Below, in pieces: positions 1 to 5,968 of a stretch of DNA of 6,854 nucleotides. The notes under the pieces are model-generated. The model ran no database searches. It had not been told where the DNA came from and saw only the letters and a program-made list of their open reading frames with translations. Positions within the stretch are counted from its first letter, which is position 1. Each line of letters opens with the position of its first letter. Origin of the DNA: an uncultured beta proteobacterium. Its GTDB lineage: Bacteria > Pseudomonadota > Gammaproteobacteria > Burkholderiales > Burkholderiaceae. The stretch is from positions 1 through 6,854 of the forward strand of contig CAIYZI010000090.1 of the NCBI GenBank assembly GCA_903930665.1, written 5' to 3'. A program made the translations under genes and the position numbers.

Positions 1-3
1 CTC

Positions 4-813
4 ATGATGCACTACAGAGCTATCTGGATTTCAGACGTACACCTAGGAACATCAGGGTGTCAGGCAAACTACCTTCTTGATTTTCTCAAACATAACGAAG
101 CAGATAAATTCTACTTAGTTGGCGACATCATTGATGGCTGGAAACTCAAACGTTCATTCTATTGGCCGCAATCTCACAACGATGTAGTCCAAAAACTGCT
201 TCGTAAAGCCCGTAAAGGCGCGGAAGTAATTTATGTACCAGGGAACCATGACGAAAGTGCCCGACAATTCTTTGGCATGTCATTTGGTGACGTTAAAGTG
301 GTTGAAGAAGTCATTCACACAACCTTAGATGGCAAAAAACTCTGGGTAACTCATGGCGACCTGTTTGATGGCGTCATGCAATATGCCAAATGGCTAGCTT
401 ATGTGGGCGACACCCTTTATACCTTCATTCTCTATATCAATCGATATTTCAATATGTTGCGGGTAAAGATGGGATTGCAATACTGGTCACTTTCTCAATA
501 CCTCAAACATCAAGTCAAGAATGCGGTTAGCTATATCGCTGACTTTGAGCACATCATGGCAAGAGAAGCGCGTTTACGAGGTTGCGATGGCGTAGTGTGT
601 GGCCATATCCACAAGGCTGAAATCCGTGAAATCGATGGCTTGCTCTATTGCAATGATGGCGATTGGGTTGAAAGCCTCACTGCCCTAGTCGAAACCCATG
701 CAGGTGAGCTCAAAATTATTCACTGGACACAAATTAGAGGCGAACCAGTCGAAACTCCAGAAATTTCTTTACTACCCCCTATTGAACAACTCATTAAAGA
801 GGCTGTACTATGA
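4..813 (+). CDS. Calcineurin-like metallophosphoesterase, LpxH-like/PlcP-type (probable phospholipid-cleaving enzyme)
   Basis: This is a binuclear-metal phosphoesterase of the COG2908 (UDP-2,3-diacylglucosamine diphosphatase-like) group. Metal-site motifs are complete and in order: D11-x-H13, GD41, GNHD 80-83, H117-GD and GH201-x-H203. No signal peptide or clear membrane span is visible, so the enzyme should be cytosolic or peripheral to the inner membrane. Databases would probably name it LpxH. Its direct coupling to a GT4 glycosyltransferase, however, is the arrangement known for PlcP, an Mn-dependent phospholipase C that releases diacylglycerol from phospholipids during phosphate starvation in alpha- and marine bacteria. 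I favour PlcP by context and cannot exclude an LpxH role. Two ATGs in tandem (4 and 7) are possible starts; only 3 nt are visible upstream, so the ribosome site and promoter are off-window. The stop overlaps the next start by 4 bp. Confidence 0.85.
   Translation: MMHYRAIWISDVHLGTSGCQANYLLDFLKHNEADKFYLVGDIIDGWKLKRSFYWPQSHNDVVQKLLRKARKGAEVIYVPGNHDESARQFFGMSFGDVKVVEEVIHTTLDGKKLWVTHGDLFDGVMQYAKWLAYVGDTLYTFILYINRYFNMLRVKMGLQYWSLSQYLKHQVKNAVSYIADFEHIMAREARLRGCDGVVCGHIHKAEIREIDGLLYCNDGDWVESLTALVETHAGELKIIHWTQIRGEPVETPEISLLPPIEQLIKEAVL
796..802 (+). promoter_or_regulatory. Ribosome binding site of the glycosyltransferase gene, inside the upstream gene
   Basis: AAAGAGG lies 7 nt before the ATG at 810, within the last codons of the metallophosphoesterase gene. 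The start and stop share ATGA (810-813), so the second gene is probably translationally coupled to the first. Confidence 0.6.
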
Positions 814-1838
814 AAATTATGATCATCACTGACGCTTGGGAACCTCAAGTAAATGGTGTCGTTAGAACACTGAAGCAAACTTGTGCAGAACTCACTGCAA
901 TGGGTCATCAAGTGAGCATGATTACACCAAAAGAATTTAAAACCATTCCCTGCCCTACCTATCCTGATATTTCTCTTTCATTATTTCCAGGAAAACAGGT
1001 GGCTAAGCGCATTAAAGAATTTGCCCCTGATGCAATGCATATTGCTACCGAAGGCCCTTTAGGAATTGCCGCTAGAGCTTATGCAGTTAAAAATAAACTG
1101 CCGTTTTCAACTGCGTACCATACGCGTTTTCCTGAGTACGTCAAAGCCAGAATCGGGATGCCACTTGGGCTAACTTATGCCTTTTTGCGTTGGTTCCACG
1201 GTCCCTCTATGGCTGTGATGGCCCCAACGATTGTCGTAAAAAAAGATTTAGAGAAATATGGCTTTACCAATGTAGTTCTTTGGTCGAGAGGTGTAGATCT
1301 CAATATATTCAAAATACAAGACTCTAAAGCTTTAAATACTGCGCACCCTATCTTCCTTTATGTAGGCCGGGTTGCAGTAGAAAAAAATATCAACGCATTT
1401 TTAGAAATTGATCTACCAGGCTCAAAATGGGTAGTTGGTGATGGGCCCGCCATGGCTGGCATTAAAGAGAAATACCCCAACATTAACTATTTAGGCGTTT
1501 TACAACAAGTGGAGTTAGCCAAAGTCTATGCGGCAGCTGATGTCTTTGTATTTCCAAGCAAAACCGATACCTTTGGCCTCGTAATTCTTGAAGCCATGGC
1601 TTGTGGAACACCTGTAGCCGCTTACCCTGTCACCGGCCCAATCGACGTATTGGGAGACTCTGCCGCAGGCGCTATGAATGAAGATTTACGAGAAGCCTGT
1701 ATGCAGGCTTTAAAAATCCCAAGAGAAGTTGCTCGTGCTCATGCAGAAAAATTCTCATGGCGCTCGGCATCTGAACAGTTTGCGCAACATCTCAAACCGG
1801 TTCCATCACCTGAGGTGCACATCGCTGCCCTCGCTTAA
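810..1838 (+). CDS. GT4-family glycosyltransferase, probable diacylglycerol glycosyltransferase (Agt-like)
   Basis: This is a GT-B fold glycosyltransferase of family 4 (glycosyltransferase family 1 in many annotations). The N-terminal acceptor domain (about 1-165) carries the NGVVRT loop at 15-20 and the stretch around YHTRFPEY 103-110. The C-terminal donor domain has YVGRVAVEKN at 184-193, VVGDGP at 208-213, FPSKTDTFG at 248-256 and the catalytic/donor-binding acidic pair D253...E261. The TDTFG variant of the usual E-x7-E motif is seen in the SqdX/DgdA/Agt-like lipid glycosyltransferases. At 342 residues the length is normal to slightly short. There is no transmembrane helix, so it should act on the cytosolic face of the membrane. 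The 4-bp overlap with the metallophosphoesterase suggests that it uses the diacylglycerol released there, making a glycolipid. Sugar donor and product cannot be read from the sequence; a mannosyltransferase for another acceptor is the main alternative. Confidence 0.85.
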   Translation: MKIMIITDAWEPQVNGVVRTLKQTCAELTAMGHQVSMITPKEFKTIPCPTYPDISLSLFPGKQVAKRIKEFAPDAMHIATEGPLGIAARAYAVKNKLPFSTAYHTRFPEYVKARIGMPLGLTYAFLRWFHGPSMAVMAPTIVVKKDLEKYGFTNVVLWSRGVDLNIFKIQDSKALNTAHPIFLYVGRVAVEKNINAFLEIDLPGSKWVVGDGPAMAGIKEKYPNINYLGVLQQVELAKVYAAADVFVFPSKTDTFGLVILEAMACGTPVAAYPVTGPIDVLGDSAAGAMNEDLREACMQALKIPREVARAHAEKFSWRSASEQFAQHLKPVPSPEVHIAALA

Positions 1839-1843
1839 AAGGA
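1837..1843 (+). promoter_or_regulatory. Ribosome binding site supporting the TTG start of dgkA
   Basis: AAAAGGA overlaps the TAA stop of the glycosyltransferase gene and stands 7 nt before TTG at 1851. The first internal ATG is codon 33, past the conserved N-terminal helix, so this site fixes the start at TTG. Confidence 0.65.
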
Positions 1844-1850
1844 TTATCTT

Positions 1851-2261
1851 TTGATCAAGAAACAATACAACATCAATCAAAATCCCCATAAAGGTAACAG
1901 AGGATTAACCAGAGCTTGGCATGCAGCCAAAAACTCTTGGTGCGGAATGGTATATGCCTTTACTGAGGAAAGTGCTTTTCGACAAGAGCTCACCCTATTG
2001 ATTTTGTTGACACCAATTGCCCTTTTCTTACCCGTGAGCCCACTGGAAAAAGTGTTACTTATTTCTGCTTTGTTGATGGTTTTGCTGGTAGAGCTCCTCA
2101 ACTCAAGTGTTGAAGCGGCTATCGATCGAATCTCTTTTGAGCATCATGATCTCTCTAAGCGGGCCAAGGATTTTGGCTCTGCCGCTGTCATGCTTGCTTT
2201 AATCATCGCGGCGCTTCTCTGGGCCACGATATGCATTCCCCTCTTTTTCAGCTTGAAATAA
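1851..2261 (+). CDS. dgkA: Diacylglycerol kinase (DgkA family, integral membrane)
   Basis: This small integral inner-membrane kinase phosphorylates diacylglycerol to phosphatidic acid with ATP, returning DAG to phospholipid synthesis. It matches E. coli DgkA along its length: the amphipathic surface helix around 18-38, ESAFRQE at 40-46, the active-site helix E81-LLN84-SSVE88-AAID92R, and LSKRAKDFGSAA at 101-112. E81, N84, E88 and D107 correspond to conserved catalytic or lipid/nucleotide-binding residues of the family. Three membrane spans are expected at about 47-62, 66-86 and 110-133. At 136 residues it is slightly longer than the E. coli protein because of about 12 extra residues at the N terminus. 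The start is TTG, backed by a strong ribosome site. The gene follows the glycosyltransferase by 12 nt, so it is almost certainly in the same operon and handles the same DAG pool. Confidence 0.93.
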   Translation: MIKKQYNINQNPHKGNRGLTRAWHAAKNSWCGMVYAFTEESAFRQELTLLILLTPIALFLPVSPLEKVLLISALLMVLLVELLNSSVEAAIDRISFEHHDLSKRAKDFGSAAVMLALIIAALLWATICIPLFFSLK

Positions 2262-2272
2262 ACCCGCAATAC

Positions 2273-2287
2273 GATTGATGATCAATC
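2273..2287. repeat. Perfect 15-bp palindrome between dgkA and the acyltransferase gene
   Basis: GATTGAT (2273-2279), a central G and ATCAATC (2281-2287) form a perfect inverted repeat ending 3 nt before the TAAGGA ribosome site. As DNA it looks like an operator for a dimeric regulator. As RNA it could form a 6-bp stem with a 3-nt loop just upstream of the ribosome site. It lacks a following U-tract, so it is not an intrinsic terminator. Confidence 0.5.
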
Positions 2288-2289
2288 CA

Positions 2290-2295
2290 TAAGGA
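2290..2295 (+). promoter_or_regulatory. Ribosome binding site of the OlsB-like gene
   Basis: TAAGGA lies 5 nt before the ATG at 2301. It supports translation from this ATG and hence the reality of the lysine-rich N-terminal extension; the next in-frame Met is residue 116, inside the conserved domain. Confidence 0.6.
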
Positions 2296-2300
2296 TCACT

Positions 2301-3275
2301 ATGTCAGACATTCCAAACCCTCTAGGCGCCTTCGATTTCTTTGGCCCATCTCTTGAAAAAAAACCTAAAAAGAAAAAAGGTAGCCCTCTCAAAAAGCTAT
2401 TCCCCAAAAAATTAGCGAAAAAACTCTTTGGTAAAAAATTTGCTACCAAGCCTCGTACTCAGATACTTGCCAAGGCAACCATCGAGACTCCTGAGACTCA
2501 AGGAACTCAGGAGGCTCAAAAATTTCCTGTAATTGAAAAGCCAGTTCATAAGATTAAAAAACCTGCCTTTCAAATTACTTGGGCTTCAAATAAGAGTGAA
2601 GTTAAAGAAGCGCAGCGTCTACGCTATAAGGTGTTTGCCGATGAAATGGGAGCAACACTTGCTCAAAATTCTGAAGGCTTAGATGTGGATGAATTCGACG
2701 CCTATTGCGATCACCTGCTAATTCGTGATCATGAAACCCTCAAAGTAGTGGGCACCTATCGTGTTCTCCCGCCACATAAGGCCATCGAAATAGGTCGCCT
2801 GTATTCTGATACCGAATTTGATTTGACCCGCTTAAATCATTTACGCCCTAAGATGGTCGAACTAGGCAGATCTTGTGTGCATGCCGATTACCGCTCAGGC
2901 GCAGTCATCATGTCCCTATGGAGTGGATTAGCGCAGTACATGCAAAAGCATGACTATGAAATCATGTTGGGCTGCGCAAGTATTCCCATGGCAGATGGCG
3001 GACACTTTGCAGCAAGTTTATTTAACTCACTTCGCAATGATCAAATGGCGCCGATTGAAATCCACGCCTTTCCAAAACTTCCCTTACCCCTAGAAAAACT
3101 CAATGGGGGGCTGGAAGTGGAACCGCCGCCCCTTATTAAGGGCTATCTCAAATTAGGAGCAAAGATTTGTAGTGCACCTGCATGGGATCCAGACTTTAAT
3201 ACCGCTGATTTACTGACCATGTTACGTCTGTCAGAAATTAACCCACGCTATGCCAAACACTTCCTAGGTCTGTGA
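2301..3275 (+). CDS. OlsB-like GNAT N-acyltransferase with a lysine-rich N-terminal extension
   Basis: Residues about 90-324 form a GNAT acyltransferase of the PF13444 (OlsB/hemolysin-like) family. Family landmarks are EAQRLRYKVFADEMGA 103-118, FDAYCDHLLIRD 132-143, VVGTYR 149-154, ELGRSCVHADYRSG 187-200 and LGCAS 223-227, then a conserved tail with PPLIKGYLKLGAKI 276-289 and WDPDFNTADL 295-304. OlsB enzymes move a 3-hydroxyacyl group from acyl carrier protein to the amine of ornithine, giving lyso-ornithine lipid, a phosphorus-free lipid precursor. Substrate here is inferred; other long-chain N-acyl amino acid synthases share the fold. The first ~88 residues are not part of the domain: residues 20-50 hold 15 lysines spaced with Leu/Phe, and about 55-85 is a low-complexity Thr/Glu/Gln linker. 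No OlsA partner is in the window. The gene lies 39 nt after dgkA and converges on ppx. Confidence 0.82.
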   Translation: MSDIPNPLGAFDFFGPSLEKKPKKKKGSPLKKLFPKKLAKKLFGKKFATKPRTQILAKATIETPETQGTQEAQKFPVIEKPVHKIKKPAFQITWASNKSEVKEAQRLRYKVFADEMGATLAQNSEGLDVDEFDAYCDHLLIRDHETLKVVGTYRVLPPHKAIEIGRLYSDTEFDLTRLNHLRPKMVELGRSCVHADYRSGAVIMSLWSGLAQYMQKHDYEIMLGCASIPMADGGHFAASLFNSLRNDQMAPIEIHAFPKLPLPLEKLNGGLEVEPPPLIKGYLKLGAKICSAPAWDPDFNTADLLTMLRLSEINPRYAKHFLGL

Positions 3276-3281
3276 GGAATT

Positions 3282-4844
3282 TTATTTAAGCCCAACCTCA
3301 TAAGACCGGCCGACACGCTCCCATTCGGCTGCTTCTTTTTGCAAGCTAAACTCAGTCAGAGGATGCTTGCTCGCCCACTCTTTAGAAAGAGAAACAAAGT
3401 ATGTACTATCTCGCTCTAATACCTTCACTTTTGGCAAGCTCACATCACTACGGCCCCTACAGAGCACTTGAGCCAGACGCAAGCAAAATAGCATGCGCCA
3501 ATCATAAAAACCGGCGTTGTTTGCGAGCTTTCCTAGCTTTCCAGTATGGCCAATTAGCAAGGCGGCTAAGCGAGCCTGATCATTCTTAGAAAAACCTGGC
3601 ATATCCGCATTACCCGCAATATAAGCAGAATGCTTGTGATATCCATTACATGAAATAGATAAGCCTATTTCATGTAAATTTGCCGCCCATTGCAATAGGG
3701 CAATATTGTTAGCCCTACTCTCGCCCTCAGGTCTGGGTAGTTGATCCAAAAACTCTGCAGCCAACCTACCAACGCGAGTCGCTTGTGCCCTATCAACAGC
3801 GTAACGCTGCATAAACTGCTCGACTGTCACATAACGCATATCGTGATGCTGGGATCTACCCAAAAGATCGTAGAGCACTCCCACTCTTAAGGCAGCATCG
3901 GTCACCTCCATGGCCTCAATACCTAGCTCATCAAATACGGCAATCATGATAGCCAAGCCACCTGGCCATACCGCCCTTCTATCATCCTTTAGCCCAAGTA
4001 ACTCTACTTGGTTCACATGCCCATACTTAAGTAGATGTTTTTTGAGAGCCCGAAGACCATCACGGGTAATTAAACCGCTGCCTGCATGGACACGTCCCAT
4101 AGTCAATCCATCACCCTGGCCATTGAGGTGATTTTCAGTAATGAGATCCGCTAAAGCACGGGCTGTCCCTGAGGAACCAATGACTTGATTCCATCCGCTT
4201 TTCAGGTAAGCACCTGCAATTACTTGAATCTCGCGCCTTGCAGCCAACTCAGCCTCTTTAAAGGCATGCGAATCAATAATACCCTTAGGGAAAAATTGCA
4301 TGCTATGGGAGACGCAACCAATATAGAGACTCTCCATTAGCTTAGGCTCGTACCCTTTGCCAATTACAAACTCAGTAGAACCACCGCCAATATCGACTAC
4401 CAATCGGTTTCCTTGGGTGGCCGATACTTCATGGGCTGCGCCAATATAAATTAAGCGCGCTTCTTCCACCCCCGCAATGACTTCGATTGGAAATCCCAAT
4501 GCCACTTCAGCATCACGAACAAAATTTTGGGCATTTTTTGCGACGCGCAGAGTGTTAGTAGCTACCGCACGAACCTTAGAGGGATCAAATCCCCTTATAC
4601 GTTCGCCAAAGCGGTGAATGGCCACAAGACCCCGTTGATAAGCATCATATCCAAGCAATTTATCTTCGGTTAACCCAGCAGCCAACCGAACAGTCTCCCT
4701 GAGGGTATCTATAGGACGTATTTGAGTTCCCGAGGGAGTTTGAACCTCTTGAGCCACAATCATCCGGAAACTATTTGAACCCAAATCAATAGCAGCCACT
4801 AAATCAGATGCAGGAGATTTGGGGTTATTTCGAAGCGCAGTCAA
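3282..4844 (-). CDS. ppx: Exopolyphosphatase (Ppx/GppA family)
   Basis: This cytosolic enzyme releases orthophosphate from polyphosphate chain ends; family members can also remove the gamma-phosphate of pppGpp. The N-terminal ASKHA-fold part shows AAIDLGSNSFRM (phosphate-1 loop) up to residue 28, ATNTLR 95-100, GVEEARLIYIG 125-135 with the catalytic glutamate region, VVDIGGGSTEF 149-159 (phosphate-2), GSSGTA 223-228 and the DDRRAVWPGGLAI block at 287-299. The C-terminal helical HD-like domain has LHEIG 390-394 and YHKHSAYI 402-409. At 520 residues it is close to E. coli Ppx, longer than short GppA-type proteins lacking the C domain. The start is TTG; no in-frame ATG or GTG lies between it and the upstream stop, and the ribosome site (GGGAAC) is weak. 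A 120-nt AT-rich gap separates it from the gene upstream, so it may have its own promoter, but I find no convincing -35/-10 pair. Its stop lies 6 nt from the convergent acyltransferase stop. Confidence 0.92.
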   Translation of the reverse strand: MTALRNNPKSPASDLVAAIDLGSNSFRMIVAQEVQTPSGTQIRPIDTLRETVRLAAGLTEDKLLGYDAYQRGLVAIHRFGERIRGFDPSKVRAVATNTLRVAKNAQNFVRDAEVALGFPIEVIAGVEEARLIYIGAAHEVSATQGNRLVVDIGGGSTEFVIGKGYEPKLMESLYIGCVSHSMQFFPKGIIDSHAFKEAELAARREIQVIAGAYLKSGWNQVIGSSGTARALADLITENHLNGQGDGLTMGRVHAGSGLITRDGLRALKKHLLKYGHVNQVELLGLKDDRRAVWPGGLAIMIAVFDELGIEAMEVTDAALRVGVLYDLLGRSQHHDMRYVTVEQFMQRYAVDRAQATRVGRLAAEFLDQLPRPEGESRANNIALLQWAANLHEIGLSISCNGYHKHSAYIAGNADMPGFSKNDQARLAALLIGHTGKLGKLANNAGFYDWRMLFCLRLAQVLCRGRSDVSLPKVKVLERDSTYFVSLSKEWASKHPLTEFSLQKEAAEWERVGRSYEVGLK

Positions 4845-4964
4845 GATGTTCCCAGTAATAAGATAAGTGCGGCAAAAATAGCAAATTCGCGTTTAAGTCT
4901 GCATATTCTAAGCAATACAGATTGCACACTCTTGAATATAACGCTTAATCTATCAGGGAAATAT

Positions 4965-5204
4965 TTACGCAGCTAAATTTTGCTCTGAACTTAAGCAATC
5001 GACACTCCCAAAGCTACAGAAGATGCAGCAATCACCAGATTTAGGCTTAAGGATGACGGAACAGGATGGGCAGCGGTATAGGTGCTGGGAAAAGCCTTTT
5101 GGAATCTCTAGATTTTCAATAGCCTGGCAATGAGGGCAAGTAATTGTGGAGTGCGTGGAAGGCGTAGAGCGCACAGAACGTTCAGTTTTAAGATAGGTAT
5201 TCAC
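4965..5204 (-). CDS. GDCCVxC-type cysteine-rich small protein (non-selenocysteine form)
   Basis: This small soluble protein matches the pattern of the family named GDCCVxC domain-containing (seleno)protein: a zinc-ribbon-like TCPHC, a YRCPSC pair, LKPK, then GDCCIFCSFGSVDC. Cysteines are at 23, 26, 45, 48, 59, 60, 63 and 70; all are ordinary Cys codons and no in-frame TGA is read through. The first four cysteines probably bind one metal ion. The GDCC/C cluster is the family signature and some relatives carry selenocysteine in it; its function is unknown to me. After DC the usual Pro-Pro is replaced by LSS and the tail is unrelated. The start is uncertain: GTG at 5204 gives 79 residues, while GTG at 5174 gives 69 and a leader length nearer the family. 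Neither has a clear ribosome site. It lies 44 nt after mgtC on the same strand. Confidence 0.72.
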   Translation of the reverse strand: MNTYLKTERSVRSTPSTHSTITCPHCQAIENLEIPKGFSQHLYRCPSCSVILKPKSGDCCIFCSFGSVDCLSSEQNLAA

Positions 5205-5211
5205 ATGCAGA

Positions 5212-5235
5212 TATTGAACTTAAAATATTTCAATA
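5212..5235. repeat. Inverted repeat upstream of the GDCCVxC gene
   Basis: TATTGAA (5212-5218) and TTCAATA (5229-5235) are perfect 7-bp inverted arms separated by 10 bp, so their centres are 17 bp apart. The element sits between mgtC and the small-protein gene and overlaps the possible -10 element. It is AT-rich, so chance is possible; an operator is the interesting reading. Confidence 0.35.
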
Positions 5236-5244
5236 CGATGTCAA
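5217..5244 (-). promoter_or_regulatory. Possible sigma-70 promoter for the GDCCVxC gene
   Basis: On the minus strand a perfect TTGACA (5244-5239) is followed after 16 bp by TAAGTT (5222-5217), which keeps the three most conserved -10 positions (TA...T). The -35 lies 4 nt past the mgtC stop codon. Predicted initiation near 5210 would leave only a few nt before GTG 5204, or about 35 nt before GTG 5174, favouring the shorter protein if this promoter is real. Confidence 0.35.
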
Positions 5245-5248
5245 GCCA

Positions 5249-5965
5249 TCAATCTGTAGTACTTGGACTCCAGTAGGCTTGATTGACATATTCCATATCA
5301 GCTATTTTTTGAATTAAAGCATCCATTTGATCCCCATCAACCGCTGAATCGGTTAAAACCGCCTGAATTTCTACTTCATCATCACCAAATTGGTCAACTT
5401 CAATATCATGCGCCTGATAACCGGCCGCTTCTAAGGTCGCAATAAATTGCTTTAGAGCCAATTTTTGAAAACGTTTAGGGGTGATGATGTAAACAGAGTT
5501 GGTGACCTCAACAAAACTTGTATCAAGAGGCTGCTTGTTAATTAACCTCACCAGGGGTCGCAGCAAGGTATTTGCCGCAAGCACAAAAATCGTGGCTAAA
5601 CCCGCCTCCAAAATTAAGTCAGCACCAGCACAAGCGCCAACCGCCCCAGAGGCCCAGAGGGTTGCCGCAGTATTAATACCACGCACATTTCCCTCCTCAC
5701 GCATGATTACACCAGCGCCCAAAAAGCCAATCCCTGAAACTACATAAGCCATGATATGAACAGCGCCTTCATGACCCGTTAAACGATTGCCTGCATCAAC
5801 AAAGATTGCGGCACCTACCGCAACTAACACATTGGTTCTCAGACCAGCTGTACGTTGACGAAACTGACGCTCTAGGCCAATTAATCCGCCAAAAATAAAC
5901 GCTGCTACTAAGCTAATAGAGGTATCAGCAAGTGAGTCAAAATTAATGTTGTGCAGCGCTTCCAT
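5249..5965 (-). CDS. MgtC/SapB family inner-membrane protein
   Basis: The N-terminal two thirds (about 12-140) is the hydrophobic MgtC domain, with four to five likely spans, for example 15-31, 44-58, 70-88, 100-114 and 118-135. Signature stretches are GGLIGLERQFRQRTAGLRTN 26-45 and GIGFLGAGVIMRE 78-90, followed by N93-VRGINTAATLWASGAVG 94-110. Residues about 150-232 form a soluble, ACT-like C-terminal domain, as in Salmonella MgtC; total length (238) is also comparable. In Salmonella, MgtC restrains the F1Fo ATP synthase and affects phosphate uptake during low Mg; many homologues in environmental bacteria have no tested role, so I call the family, not the function. The ATG at 5965 follows the DUF2252 stop by 3 nt, with GAAAG 8 nt upstream as ribosome site, so the two genes are very probably cotranscribed. 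No mgtB or magnesium-sensing leader is seen. Confidence 0.9.
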   Translation of the reverse strand: MEALHNINFDSLADTSISLVAAFIFGGLIGLERQFRQRTAGLRTNVLVAVGAAIFVDAGNRLTGHEGAVHIMAYVVSGIGFLGAGVIMREEGNVRGINTAATLWASGAVGACAGADLILEAGLATIFVLAANTLLRPLVRLINKQPLDTSFVEVTNSVYIITPKRFQKLALKQFIATLEAAGYQAHDIEVDQFGDDEVEIQAVLTDSAVDGDQMDALIQKIADMEYVNQAYWSPSTTD

Positions 5966-5968
5966 CCA

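Noticed and set aside
720..911. 63-codon minus-strand open frame across the gene 1/gene 2 junction
   Set aside because: It is antisense to two well-supported genes, has no recognisable domain and is explained as a shadow frame.
1877..2101. 74-codon minus-strand open frame inside dgkA
   Set aside because: It lies entirely opposite conserved dgkA sequence, with no motif of its own.
2262..2300. Intrinsic terminator between dgkA and the acyltransferase gene
   Set aside because: The palindrome there is short, AT-rich and not followed by a T-run, so it does not qualify as a terminator.
3401..4131. Two plus-strand open frames (3401-3589 and 3910-4131) inside ppx
   Set aside because: Both lie opposite conserved Ppx domain sequence and show no protein-like motifs.
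4845..4964. Pho box or sigma-70 promoter upstream of ppx
   Set aside because: The best Pho-like stretch (CTGTATT followed by AGAATAT) matches only one half-site, and TTGCTA with TTATTA is too poor at the -10 to call. The gap is AT-rich with nothing I can support.
4965..5204. In-frame TGA selenocysteine codon and SECIS element in the GDCCVxC gene
   Set aside because: All cysteine positions are TGC or TGT-type codons with no internal TGA, so this is the cysteine version.
5499..5747. 82-codon plus-strand open frame inside the mgtC-family gene
   Set aside because: It is antisense to the conserved MgtC core; its composition is a by-product of that sequence.
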